Of a stretch of DNA of 64,000 bases, positions 25,288 through 36,268 are shown piece after piece (positions within the stretch are counted from its first letter, which is position 1; each line of letters begins with the position of its first letter). Source of the stretch: Chlorops oryzae (Eukaryota; Arthropoda; Insecta; Diptera; Chloropidae); the NCBI GenBank assembly GCA_020466095.1, contig CM035808.1:1958190-2022189 (forward strand). The letters run 5' to 3'. The position numbers were made by a program, and so were the translations under genes. The notes beneath the pieces are model-generated. The model was not told the origin of the DNA. It was given only the letters and a program-made list of their open reading frames with translations, and searched no databases.

Positions 25288-27036
25288 CACAGTGGACTCC
25301 GCCCCATATACTGTGCGATCAAAAATAGAAGGAGAAGTCGTAGAGCATTGAAATTTGGATGGAGCACTTCTGGGTTTTTAGTTAAGGGGACCTTCTGGTC
25401 TAGAGCACGAAAATTTAGGGTATTTTCATGATTTTTTTTTGGTATTAAGCCAAATAAAAAACGATTTTCTAAGTATGCAGGCTTATTATATTTTTTATTG
25501 ACAAAAAATAAAAAAAAATGTTGTTGTAATTTTTTTTTTTTTTTTTTTTTTTAAATTTTAAAAATGGCGTTCAAGTGGACCCTCTTTGAAAAAGTACCTC
25601 CGTGGTGTGAAAGATTTTTGCAGTTCTGGTAATCGGAAAAAAAAAAACAAAAATATGTTATTAATTAGAATGAATGCAGCTATGGCAGGAACTAGAATAA
25701 AAAAAAATTTTTTTTAATTGACAAAATGGCGCAATTTTTTATTTCAACCATCAAAAACTCCCCTTTTTTTGACCATTTTTTTGATGAAAAAATATGAAGT
25801 TCTTGAAATAAAAATTCGATTCTAGTTCGGGCCATAGCCATTGATGTTATGAATAATATATAAAAATTCCAGACAAATCGGTTCGATGGTTTTTTTGTTT
25901 TCATTCACACCAGGTCAAAAAAAGTAGTTTTGAAATAAACTCGTTCAAAGTTGCTTTGATCAAGCGCGCTGCCTGCTGTCTCCACCTTCTACAAAGGCTG
26001 TAGCAAAACAAATATTGTCAATATCTTCACGAAACTTTGCCAGCATATTCTTAAAAGTCTATTCTTCCGAAATATATAAAAAAAAAAAATCAATTTTCAA
26101 AAAATTCTAGACCAGAAGGTCCCCTTAAGAAATTTTGACGAAATCTTGGAAATCCGTCCACTACCACGCCCACCTGGCATATAACGATACGTTCTAACAT
26201 TTTTATTTTTTGGCCTACGATTTGATGAAACTTGGTACCTGCACGTCTTAGATGTGTCCTTCCAAGGAAAAAGAAAAACAATCATAATAGGGCTACCATG
26301 CCCACTCTATGTTAAGTCCTGTTCAAAATTTCGTACTTTATGGCTTTGAATTCCCATCTAGAATTTTATGAAGCCTTTACAAAAATTTGAAAAATTTTTA
26401 TCTTTTTTCAAAATCTGATCATATGGACAAGTTTTGTGAACAAAGCAAAAATTGTGAAATATCGATTTTTTAGTGTTTTGGCAAAAAAAATCATAGCTCC
26501 GTAAATTTTCCACCGATTTTAGCCAAACAGGGCTTATTTTTTTAGAAGAAATACTTAACTATACGTAAAAAGTTTGAAAATGGGTTTGCCACTTCGATTT
26601 CTATTTTTTACAGATTTTTATATGAAAAATTTACCCTGATTTTTTTTTTTTTTAGAAAAAAACACAATTTTCTTGTATAATTGCACCTCTAGCACTAAAA
26701 CTACTCATGCAAATCAAAAACTTTGTTTGTAAAAGTTGTAGGGAACTTAATTATCTTTAACTAAAAAAAAAAAATATTAAAATCAATAAATCGGGGCCCG
26801 AGATATGCTTGAAATAGCAAGTGCACCTACGAAATGCACTTAAAAAAAATTTCAAAAATTTTTTTCTCAAAAACTCTTCCATAGAAAAATTAAAAAAACA
26901 TTTTTTCTTGCTTAGGAGGCCGAGATCTACAGGAAAATTGTACAAATATTCATTTTTTTTTTTTTGTCTGACAGTGTAATTAATGATTTTAGAATTAAGC
27001 AATTTCAAATTTATGGCCTACTGCGGAACCACTGTG
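25288..27036. mobile_element. Transib-like element with CACAGTGG ends and 5-bp TSD
   Basis: Ends CACAGTGG / CCACTGTG flanked by CATTG on both sides (25,283-25,287 and 27,037-27,041). CACAGTG-type ends with 5-bp duplications are typical of Transib. No transposase is readable; the length includes a nested 739-bp element. Confidence 0.75.
25386..26124. mobile_element. GGGGACCTTCTGGTCTAGA element in a TTAA site
   Basis: Perfect 19-bp inverted ends and TTAA on both sides (25,382-25,385, 26,125-26,128). This fits Kolobok- or piggyBac-type MITEs, and GG-starting ends favour Kolobok. It is nested inside the Transib-like element. Confidence 0.85.
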
Positions 27037-27337
27037 CATTGCCACAGTCGATCAATAGAACTGACGCATGATAGGGGGACCTGGTCTCAGGTCAGAACTG
27101 CCAGATGTTTTTTATAACTAAACCGGGATTTTCTTTTCAAAATTTTCCCAAAAAATCGTGACAAATTTTAAACCATTTTCGCGAGGAAAATGGCAACCTT
27201 TCCCCAAAAATCCTCTTCCCCACTCACAAAGTATATTCATAATCACTTTGTCCTTTAAGGATTTATTGTTCGCTTTCTCAGATTTTTATCACAAATAGCT
27301 ATTTTAATTTTAGTAAGTACCTAATGTTTAATCGGAC

Positions 27338-27480
27338 TCCGTGGCGTAGTTGGTTGAGATGCGAGAGGCTCTGGATTGAACTCCCAGCTGGGACGTGGGT
27401 GTTACCATAGAACCCTGCACCGAAGTGTTACCATAGCATTTCCAGGGTGCAACGACATCCACTGTTAGTCTAAAGCCATT
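27338..27480 (+). repeat. tRNA-derived SINE-like fragment
   Basis: CCGTGGCGTAGTTGGTTGAG is a good pol III A-box, followed by CTCTGGATTGAACTCCCAGC near the B-box position. Downstream it reads GTGTTACCATAG twice. Not a functional tRNA. Confidence 0.5.
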
Positions 27481-28123
27481 TTTGCCACCTAACCGAAAAA
27501 GGAAAAAGTTTTAACCTTCATGATTGTTTCGAGACCGATAAGAAATGTCACTTTGAATTGCTTCTTTCGGATTCCTGACCATCGAAGACAGTCTTAGGCA
27601 CGTTTTTATGCGCAACTTCGTTTGTCGAACGGTGGCGATGATGACTTCACGAAATGTTAATTCGGTATGCGAACGACAAACTTAATTTTTTTTTTTTTGG
27701 CTCCGACTGCACCCGATCGTCTCTTTTTTTTTGGGTACTAACTAAGTTACTTTTGTTTTGGTAATGTTAGCCTTGGTGCTTTTGATTTGCGGTCATCGAA
27801 ATTGGTCTTACAAAATATTTTGGTCGAAAACGATTTTTGAATTTTTAATTAATTTTTGAGTCAGACTAGAAGGAGTCCATAAATTGCAATCTGTATGCCT
27901 TATATTCGTATGTATAATGTTTAAACAATTCTAACAAACAGATGCTTAAGGCCGGCGTGGCTTTGGGGGATCAAATTCCCCTCTCTGAAGTGTGAAGAAT
28001 CCCAAAAAACAAGAAAAAAGTCGCGCCTAAAAACCATCGCAACATTTTCTGCGCACGCGTCTACTGACAAACTATTCAGCCTAAAAGTATTCTAAAATAT
28101 TTTACTTACAAATTGCACATGTA

Positions 28124-28544
28124 CCCTGCAGAAATATGGACTGATCCAAGTGTAGCCTTCGGTCAGTCCCTCATGTTACCACTACTAGTCCCTTCCTAAT
28201 TCCACTTCTAATGCATTCAACTGACCTTTTTAACATGGGCCTGGCATTGGAGAGGGACTAGTCCACAAAACGGCTGTTCTTTTTGGCTCAATTTTCATAA
28301 TTTTGTCTGGTTTTAGGCTAGTCAAATTAGGAATAACAAAAATGTCTTAAATATTTTTTGAAAAAAATAATTTATCTAAGGTGACGAATGTGCCTTTTAC
28401 AGGCTACCCTTTAACCAACCCGTTTATTACCGACCGCCGTTTAGACGAATTCGATGGAGCGAACTGCCATAATTTAACCGGTAGGGTTTGGACCGGTCAA
28501 AGGCCAGTCCTTCTTAGGAAATTGACCGGCTCATTTCTGCAGGG
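28124..28544. mobile_element. CCCTGCAGAAAT...ATTTCTGCAGGG MITE, GACTAGTCC/GACCGGTC words
   Basis: Ends CCCTGCAGAAAT / ATTTCTGCAGGG are perfect over 12 bp. The interior repeats GGTCAGTCC, GGGACTAGTCC and GACCGGTC. A third identical terminus (TTTTCTGCAGGG) lies at 28,979-28,990, so the true element may run to 28,990 with the middle copy an internal repeat. Confidence 0.7.
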
Positions 28545-29042
28545 AAGGACCGAAGCGAACTATTTTGATGTTAAATCAAATTCCGTGATAATGGTCAATG
28601 TGATTATCTTTTGAAACCGAAATTTATGCAAACTGAAGGCTTCCATCCAAATAATGCAGCATCGATGAGCACGTTCGAAGAGAAGACTTTAACAATACGT
28701 ATAATTGCAGCTCACCATCTATTTCGCGGTGAATTTACCAAAAATGAGTACTCTGTGGTTACTCGAAATCTGACTAGTCTAAATGGAGAATATCTGAGTG
28801 AGAATAGACTAAACTTTGAGTAGAAACAAGTGCTTTAGAAGAAGTCAGAGCAATTAGACCAACTTGTATATATGGGACAATTGACCCCTAGTAGGTGTAC
28901 TCGTGAAGCAGTTTTAGAAGGAAGTAGTAGTCCTGGTATTTTTGCGATTAGTCGGTGACATGTTTGCGAGTAATTGGATTTTCTGCAGGGAACATAGTGA
29001 CCATTTGTAATTTTAAATAAAACCAAAGATTAAAAGATTTAT

Positions 29043-29420
29043 CCCAGCAAACATTTGGAGTCCTAAATGAGTCATTTATGAATCCATATTCGGAGTGTGA
29101 ACCCTCATAATGAACTCATTTAGAGCCCAAAATGAACGTGCTTTCCCCTTGTGATGGTCATCTTATATGAGTCCGAAATTATATACTGAAAGAGCTTATA
29201 TTAGAGTCATATATGATTCCTTCCGCACTCATATTTGACTCTTATTTCCCCCATAATATGAGCCACTCATTGCCGAGTCCATTTTCGATATAAGTAATTA
29301 TATGTGCCTTTTATGACTGTGCGCTATACTTCTTTATACTTATGTATGATCATGACCATATCTTTTCATATTTCAGACTCATTTCGGACTCACATTTCTG
29401 AGCACTCCAAACATATATTC
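29043..29420. mobile_element. truncated CCCAGCAAACATTTGG MITE, GAGTC/ATGACTC words
   Basis: The left end equals that of the element at 4,559, and the interior carries the same class of word (GAGTCCGAAAT, GGACTCATATTTG). No matching right terminus found, so probably truncated near 29,420. Confidence 0.6.
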
Positions 29421-30293
29421 TGTGATTTCAAAAGTTTTCTTACGACTTTTCCTTTCCCCTTTCAGTATTGAAACAAAGGAACGATGAATTATAATTTGGT
29501 AGTTACTTATTTGAAAAGGTACGTCTTTATTTATATTCTTGCAAAATTAATTCAATTTCAATTGGTTTTTTATTTTTAACTTGAACATATACATAAAACA
29601 TTTAATTGAAAATGTAAATTTTCTTTTGAAATTTGACAGCAAAAACATTTTAGCATTTTGAACATTTAGTGAAGCTTTATTCTTTAGAATTTTTATTTTT
29701 ATTTTATTGTTCGATTTGTCTCGTGGTTTTGGGTGACATCGAAGGATTTTTTTAAATTTATTGAGTGTGCTTTATTTTAATATTTTATGAGAAACTTGTA
29801 CAATCCATCTGATCTTACAAGCCAATACTTTCTATTTTAAAAGACTATTCAAATACTTTATTTTCGATCCCTGACAGCGTAAACATTCAATTTCAAATGT
29901 AAATAATACACGGTGCAACATTTAAAATTTAAACAAAATTTTTACTGCAATTCCTGAAAGTACATACTTGGTAAATTTCAAGTTTTTTCTTCTGATTTCG
30001 GGTAAAAATATGCAAATTTTAATTACCAAAAAGGGAGTCGAGGAGCGCTCCGAGGAGTTTACCAGGTGTTTTTTTTTCCTTTATTAAAATTACAAACTCT
30101 TGGCGGTTTGGAAATTATAGGCAAAAAAAGGTAAAAAGAGATAGAAAAATTTTTAAAATGTTTGAGATGTTTGCTATTTTTATCACTAGATGGAGTTTTT
30201 TTTCGAATCAGTTATTAGTACAGGTATTTTCTCCATATCTAGGGCAAAAATATCCTTATGGACAGGAAAATAAAATATTAAATGGCTTACGAG

Positions 30294-30932
30294 CAGTGTG
30301 CTCGGACTTGAAATTTTTTAAAGGTGGTAGATTTTTTTTAAATCTGGTAGATTTTTAAAAATATGGTAGATTTTTATAAAAAGTGGTAGATTTAAAATTT
30401 TTTTAATATATCAATACAATATATCACATCTGATCATGTAGAAAACTAGGAAACTTTTTTGAGGTATGTTCTCTTATTTTTAAATAATGTGTCAATATTT
30501 ATTGGATGTCGTTAGCCGCCAATGCTGCCCAGTGGCGTAGCGAGACATTCTGCCGCCTGGGGCGCAATAGGGGCACAATGCACAAAATGCCGCCCCCTCC
30601 CCGTAGTCTAAATAAAAAGACATTTATAAAAATTTAAATATGATTTGGCGCCCGGGGCGAATGCCCTTCGCTGCCCCCTTACTACGCTACTGATGCTACC
30701 GTTCTTGACAACATTCTTGACAATAGGAAGCTGCCAACATGTTTTTCAATACTACATAGCATTAAACCACATTTTTTATGTTCTCAATTATCCTAAATGA
30801 TCATAAAATAAATTTTAAAAAATAAATACTTAAGTAAAAAAAAGTGGTAGATTTTAACCTAGCATAGTAGAAGTGTTAGAAAGTGAAAATAGTGGTAGAT
30901 CTACCACTAAAGCGGTAAAACTCCGAGCACTG
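30294..30932. mobile_element. hAT MITE saturated with GTGGTAGATTT, perfect 8-bp TSD
   Basis: Ends CAGTGTGCTCGGA / TCCGAGCACTG, flanked by CTTACGAG on both sides. GGTAGA or TCTACC occurs about eight times near both ends. It contains a nested hAT MITE at 30,540. Confidence 0.88.
30540..30692. mobile_element. small hAT MITE CAGTGGCGTAGCGAG...CTACGCTACTG
   Basis: 153 bp with TSD ATGCTGCC / ATGCTACC (one mismatch). The GC-rich interior has CCGCCTGGGGCGC and GGCGCCCGGGGCG in inverted relation. Confidence 0.85.
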
Positions 30933-31911
30933 CTTACGAGTTATATCTATAAGTAAGTGCGCAACTTAGTTCTCGGCCACACGCTTCAAAATCGATTTGA
31001 AATGGCCATGTGAACAATCTAATAAAACGAAATATAGGAAATTTCAAAAAAACTCAAGTACTTTCAGGAAATGCAGTCAAAATTTTGTTAACATTCGATT
31101 ACCTCAAAAATGTGTCCTTGTAATATTTTTCAAATAAAATGTTTCATTTTCTATAGAAATCTCATTATGATGGTTACTGATTACAATTTTTTTTTTTTTT
31201 TTTCGAATAAAAAAAATAATTACTTTTTAAACTGAGTCCCATAACCTTACATTCCCTACCTAGATTGCCATCGAATTCCATTTAGTTGACGTCCACATTG
31301 TGCGCTATGCCTAATTTTGTACATTGACTAGAGTCTATTATCTAGTCTATCCATACTTCAAAATATTTATGTTATTATTGTGTGTACACTCATTATGATA
31401 TTTTTGTATTATATACAATGCTATTCTCAAATAAGTGACAAGCAATTTTTCTACGTGACCCCTTTGTCTTTACTGATCAAAATTCCATATGCCCATAATA
31501 AGCAGGCAAAGATGGCTATTATAATGATGACAGGGGTCACGATTTAAGAATAGCAACATTGGTAAGCTTAATGATTAACACCAAAAATTGTTTTTCAAAC
31601 TTTCTTAAATACATTTAGATCTATAGTTGAACTTAGACATGCTAATCAGGAAATATTGTGTAGCAAATAGATACATTTAACATTTAACAGTATTTTTTTA
31701 ATTTATTAAAGCTTTTGAAGGGAACTGCTGTACTTTCATTAGTTTAGAAAACATCTATTTGCTTAAAATATATACTTTATTTTTGTTACAATCGCACACC
31801 TTGCAACAAAATCGGCACAATTAGAAATTTCGAATTTCTTGAAAATCATTCAATCTCTCATGAAATCTCTAAGGTAAAATAATATTTTTTTAAACTTATA
31901 TTACTCTTGTA

Positions 31912-32355
31912 CCAAGTACCTTAAAAAAGTACTCAATAGCTTCTACAGCACTATTCCTTTCTTCAACTGTTATACTCAGCTGTCATGTTGCTCACGCGCA
32001 GGAAATATTCAGGCGAGAATTCCAATAGCGCAGGAGCTGCAGGAAATTTCCTGCTGTGGTTTTTGATCTGAACTTGACTCAGTACATTTTTAGCTACTCT
32101 TGTACTCGTCTTGTTTTCTACGAGCGGTATGTTATATCTCCCGTTTACTTAACAAATAAATTATAGAAATCATATATATAGACACCGACGCCTAAAAGAA
32201 AACAAAATTTTATGCATATTACTTGATTAAGCAAGAAAATTATGTCCCCGTAGTACCAAGTACCCTAAAAAAAAGTACTCAATAGTTTCAATAACACTGT
32301 TATATTCCTTTTTGCAACTGTTATACTCAGCTGTCATTTAGCTCACGCGAAGGAA
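31912..32355. repeat. local direct repeat, second copy invaded by a MITE
   Basis: ACCAAGTACC..AAAAAGTACTCAATAG...CTGTTATACTCAGCTGTCAT...GCTCACGCG occurs at 31,912-31,999 and again at 32,253-32,350. The first continues CAGGAAATATTC; the second reads AGGAA, then the CCCTGTAGG element, then AAATATTC. Confidence 0.8.
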
Positions 32356-32724
32356 CCCTGTAGGAAATGTCAATAGTGAATCTATACTCTTTCTCTACTG
32401 ACCGCGTCAACGTCGTTACTGACCAGTTATATCCGCCCCAAGCCTTTGTCTATTGACATTTTATCAGTGAGTGGGCATTGCATGTCAACAATTGACCGAA
32501 GAATTATTGACGTCGGTACTATTATGTAGACAAAATGAGTACTCTTTCGTTTTTATAAGGAGACACGTTGTTGACATGGTCCATAAAGATAAACTATACC
32601 TCTTGACAGTACAGCTTCTTTAATGACACCGCCTATAAATACTGTTGACGATGGAACTAGTTCTCTTGTCTATATTGACGTCAATATAGACATGGGGCCA
32701 TATGGCGGCAGGCTTCCTGCAGGG
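32356..32724. mobile_element. CCCTGTAGG/CCTGCAGGG MITE, second copy (GTCAA words)
   Basis: Same family as 21,199-21,579, opposite orientation (shared TCAATATAGACAAGAGAACT and so on). AA lies on both sides, consistent with a 2-bp duplication judged against the empty copy at 31,999. Confidence 0.85.
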
Positions 32725-32802
32725 AAATATTCAATTTTTCGAACTCGTGCGTGTGCGTGAGCATTAGGGTGTCCCAAAAAAAATTTTATTTTGCGTAGGG
32801 TC

Positions 32803-33037
32803 CATATATAACTATATATGTCACTCACGAGCCGTTTATATTTTGGCTCTTTTCAACACGGTCTTGGGTGCCCACCACGGTCTTGGGTACCCACCAAAAT
32901 GAGCAGTTTTCACTTAGGTACTCACCAAAAGTATTTCTCCCTCGCTCTTTTTTTGCTTGTCGAGTATCATCTCTTTCTAACGGGCGCGAAATGTCCCGCC
33001 CAAAATCTATGAGAGTGACATATATAGTTATATATGA
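32803..33037. mobile_element. CATATATAACTATATATGTCACTC element with 7-bp TSD
   Basis: 24-bp perfect inverted ends, flanked by TAGGGTC on both sides (32,796-32,802, 33,038-33,044). 235 bp. The interior repeats CACCACGGTCTTGGGTGCCC-like blocks. Confidence 0.85.
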
Positions 33038-33431
33038 TAGGGTCTAACCTTGTAACGGCGTGAAACACATCAGCCATTTTTTTTTCAAAATGGGTGGAAA
33101 TTCCACTATCTTTTGAACTGCATCATTAGTTTTTTCTATTTTCATGGAAATTGTAGAAGTAATGAAGCGTTTTTTTTATAAAGTTTTTGCAATTTCAACG
33201 AAAAATTTGACTTCATGACCCGAAAACGACCAAAAAGATTGGCAAAACGTATGGTTTTTTGTGCTTGAATATAAAGTATAGACATTTTTCTTTCGATTTG
33301 ATGGCTCGAAATCCAAGAATATTTTGCTTATGGACCTATATGCACTCAAATGTCCAAAATCTTAGCATCGCAACCTTTAAAACTGTTTCAAAAATTTCGA
33401 AAAAATTCTCAAAAATACTTTGAGCCATAAG

Positions 33432-34009
33432 CAGTGCCGACCACCACTACATTTACTAATTGCGTTTGTGTGCGTGCACATTACACAGCGAGAAACAGTT
33501 GTGGATGTTTTCATACAAAATTGCAAAAATTTTTCTTAGAGCTGAAAAATGTTCTTCTTTAGAACTGGGTATGTCCTTAGATCGATATGTCGCAAAAATT
33601 CGACGCCTCGTCCAAGAGGTAGGGATGGGTCATTTTGGAGCCTTTTCAGATCATCTTGAGCTCTTTTATCTTGAAAATTTACAGTGCAGAGCAGAGAACT
33701 ATTGTGCAAATCAATGATGTGCTGAATTTACACATATTATATAATAAAAATAACTGAATGTTAAGAACACCCTTGAAAAAATTCCTGAAGTATAAAAAAA
33801 TCATTTTCTTCAAAGTGTATCAAAGCTGAAAAATTTTACGTTCTCATCTAGCTTCATCCGACGCAGCTCCGTCTCGCTTGACGTTTTCAACTCAACTGAA
33901 CGAATTTTCGGCTCTCAGCTTTGCTTCTTGCTTCATTTGAGAGCAATTTTGTGCACATACGAGTGCTTACGCTCATTTTGCTTCTAGCTTGCTTCCGTGG
34001 CCGGCACTG
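33432..34009. mobile_element. CAGTGCCG(G/A)CCAC hAT MITE, intact copy
   Basis: TSD GCCATAAG perfect on both sides. 578 bp, aligned with 17,878-19,126 minus its insertion. It sits in the TAGGGTGTCCC element. Confidence 0.92.
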
Positions 34010-34597
34010 GCCATAAGCTTTCGAATAAAAGTTGTGGAAAAAAAATTTTTTTTTTTTGGGACACCCTAGTGAGCATGCAGTAGGTTGATTGGAATTAGTT
34101 CCATATGTTTGCATGTGTTGAATTTTTGCAGGAATTGCTGCATCAGTTTAATATAAGCGTTAATTTTCTGGGAGTTGGGAGTTTTTTTTACAGAGAAATG
34201 CAATCGAACATAAAAAAAATGATTAAAAAAAATTTTAATTGTGCCGACTTATTAGCAAGGGTGCGATATGTTAATGTATAAGGCTAAGATATTGCAAATT
34301 TCACACATAAAAAGACAGAATGAATCGATATGAAAACCAAAATATCGATATTTTTTTTTTGCAGTTTCAGAAATCAATTCAACTCTTAAGCTATTTAGAT
34401 TAAGCCCTATGAAGTAGATATGGGTATGTATAACATTTAACCATACGTCATGTATGTATGTCATAGGTACATATTAATCTATTGTTCAACATCAGTTAAG
34501 AAACATTCTGATCTGCACACGCAAAGCTTTAAGTCCATTGGAAATCGAATCGAATAGTAGAATCGGTTGAATTAAAAATTTATTCGTGCGTAAATCC

Positions 34598-34732
34598 TTA
34601 AAGCCATGGCATGCAGATCGAGCGGCATACTTCACGTGAATGCGGCTCAACACCGGCATGACCACCACCGCCTCCACTGCCGCCGCCGCTGCCGCCGCCG
34701 CCGCCGCTGAACTTAAAAAAAGAACTCCTTCG
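34598..34732 (-). other. open extension after UGA-C, possible stop-codon readthrough
   Basis: Directly after the TGA of the Pro-rich tail the same frame stays open for 44 codons: basic start, then KFSGGGGGSGGGSGGGGGHA, then VEPHSREVCRSICMPWL and TAA. The stop context is TGA-C, the leaky class favoured in known fly readthrough genes. The Gly run could equally be a GGC repeat in the 3' UTR. Confidence 0.25.
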
Positions 34733-35637
34733 TCAGTGTTTGCGATGTGATTGTGGCGATGTGGAGCTATTGGCGTTGCTCGGTGAATTCTGTGATGCCG
34801 ATGATGGTGATGATGATGGTGATGGTGTTACCAAATTAACACTGCCATATGATGGACGATGAGATGAATTGAATGAAGTTGTTGTTGTTGCATCATTTGG
34901 TGATACTGATGCCGATGTTGGCGGCGGTGTTGAGTATGTCGATGACGTAACGGTCGAGGCACGTGACAAAGTTGTTTTCAATTTAGGTATAACGAACGGT
35001 GGCGGTGGTTGCGGTGTATATTGCGGTGGTGTCGAATTCGCTGAAATTTGCCGCACAAAATTTCGTGCTCCTGATAAGCCTGAGGCCGAGCCGGAAGCAC
35101 CTGATGTTGACGAATTTACTTGGAGCGAGCTGGTGCGCGCTATAGCGCCAGTTCGTGGTGGAATGACTGGCGGTGGACGCGGCGGAGGTACACGCGCCTT
35201 GGGCGGCGGAGAAGTGTAGCTTTCGGTTGATGATTGTGACGGCACGCGGGGTGGTAGTTTCGGTAGTTCTTGTGAGGATGATGATGGTGGTGTTTGTGTT
35301 GGTGTAAGTGGTGGTGGTGATGTTGATGTTGATGGATGGTGTGGCATCGTTGTTTGTTGTGCTGTTGTTATCGTTGTGGTGATAATTGGTGCTCTTGATG
35401 TCGTAATAATTGAATGTTGAGTGGGTGGCTGAACGGTTGTGGTTGTTATTGTCGGTTTCTGCATCGGAACGGTGTGTCTGATTGTTACGTTTTGATGTTT
35501 ATTGCATTGATTTGTTGGCGCTGCTGAGGTTGTTGTTATCATTGGCGGCGATCGACGTTGCGATGTGGTGCTCGCTGCCTGCTCTGCTGCGGCTGTTGAA
35601 GCTGCAACATTCGCTGAATCCTTATTGGATTTCCGTT

Positions 35638-35669
<32 letters not shown>

Positions 35670-35764
35670 TTGTTGCTGTTTGGCATGTTGTTGCTTCTTT
35701 TGGGCATGAATATCCTGAATTTGAGGAGTGATGACAACCGGATTCTTCTTCTGATCATGTCCGG
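34733..35764 (-). CDS. Rab3-GEF: alternative-frame Pro/Ser/Thr-rich C-terminal tail of Rab3-GEF
   Basis: 343 codons open in the frame shifted +1 from the conserved terminal frame, ending at TGA (34,733-34,735). After an Asn/Ser tract (the same DNA as poly-Gln) it contains PMQKPTITTTTVQPPTQHS, ELPKLPPRVPSQSS, KARVPPPRPPPVIPPRTG and GARNFVRQISANSTPPQY, giving several PxxP SH3-ligand-like motifs. Such a long open frame with ordered Pro-rich motifs is unlikely by chance here. An AG acceptor (TACGTCGCAG) at 35,765-35,766 would join the micro-exon to this frame in phase 0, replacing ICYSVLC. A one-base assembly error in the CAR tract would instead put the tail after the conserved end. Confidence 0.6.
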
Positions 35765-35813
35765 CTGCGACGTACGAGAAGACACACAGTACGGAATAGC
35801 AGATTTGATCGGC
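35622..35813 (-). CDS. Rab3-GEF: Rab3-GEF terminal exon, conserved frame ending in poly-Gln
   Basis: Acceptor CATTTTCCAAG, then ADQICYSVLCVFSYVAAG, the conserved last segment of the MADD PH-like region, then HDQKKNPVVITPQIQDIHAQ. It runs into a tract of 14 Gln and ends TEIQ-stop (TAA at 35,622). In this frame the protein ends 63 codons into the exon. The DNA downstream is open in the next frame (see the following entry), so this stop may mark one isoform or a frame error. Confidence 0.85.
35641..35690. repeat. CAR/GTY codon repeat (poly-Gln / poly-Asn-Ser)
   Basis: CAA/CAG run on the minus strand, read as Gln in the conserved Rab3-GEF frame and as Asn/Ser in the frame of the Pro-rich tail. 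Confidence 0.9.
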
Positions 35814-36130
35814 CTTGGAAAATGGAAAATTAATTTTAATTAAAAAAGCAAATATTTTGGGGGTGTGAGAAAAGAGTGAAAAATTTGAAATTTCATTTGA
35901 ATATTTATTTACAAAAAAACATAAATAACGGTACATGCACTTCTCTCCTTTTTTTGACAGTTATTTACAATATCAAAAGATTTTTTTTGAATTTTTTTAA
36001 AAATTTTTTTTATGATAGATTTGAATTCTTTTGGTGCTTGGCACGATTAGTCTTGTTCGATTTGGTTTCCGGCACAAAATGGTGGATTATTGTTAGCACG
36101 GTAGCTGGTGGAAGCGGAGGAGTGATCTCT

Positions 36131-36268
36131 TCAGTCATCGTCGTGCTCGCCATTTTCAATGCTTATTTGAGGTGATCTGATTTGGGCATACTTGTGTGGA
36201 TATTCCATGAGTCTCGTCGCCAGTCGAACTGAGAAGATGCGGTGCAGACTCAAAGCGGCCTCGGACGC
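36131..36268 (-). CDS. Rab3-GEF: possible alternative 3' exon of Rab3-GEF
   Basis: 138 nt after an AG (GATTCAAAG), 45 codons plus TGA. Translation begins ASEAALSLHRIFSVRLATRL and ends in the acidic ENGEHDDD. It would join the micro-exon at 39,666 in phase 0, like the regular terminal exon. The acceptor lacks a pyrimidine tract (the upstream sequence is A-rich), which argues against use. I do not recognise the peptide. Confidence 0.25.
   Translation of the reverse strand, partial: ASEAALSLHRIFSVRLATRLMEYPHKYAQIRSPQISIENGEHDDD

Larger units (their letters stand above)
32765..34068. mobile_element. TAGGGTGTCCC element with 8-bp TSD, host of two nested elements
   Basis: Ends TAGGGTGTCCCAAAAAAAAT and reverse complement; perfect TSD GTGAGCAT (32,757-32,764, 34,069-34,076). 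An end-related copy is at 62,734-63,247. It contains the 7-bp-TSD element at 32,803 and the hAT MITE at 33,432. Confidence 0.88.

Noticed and set aside
28381..28823. Two plus-strand open frames of about 70 codons
   Set aside because: They lie inside the CCCTGCAGAAAT element and show no protein character.
34869..35709. Plus-strand open frames opposite the Rab3-GEF tail (Val/Gly-rich and poly-Cys/Leu)
   Set aside because: Antisense shadows of the Pro/Ser/Thr-rich and CAR-repeat sequence; no start context or family.
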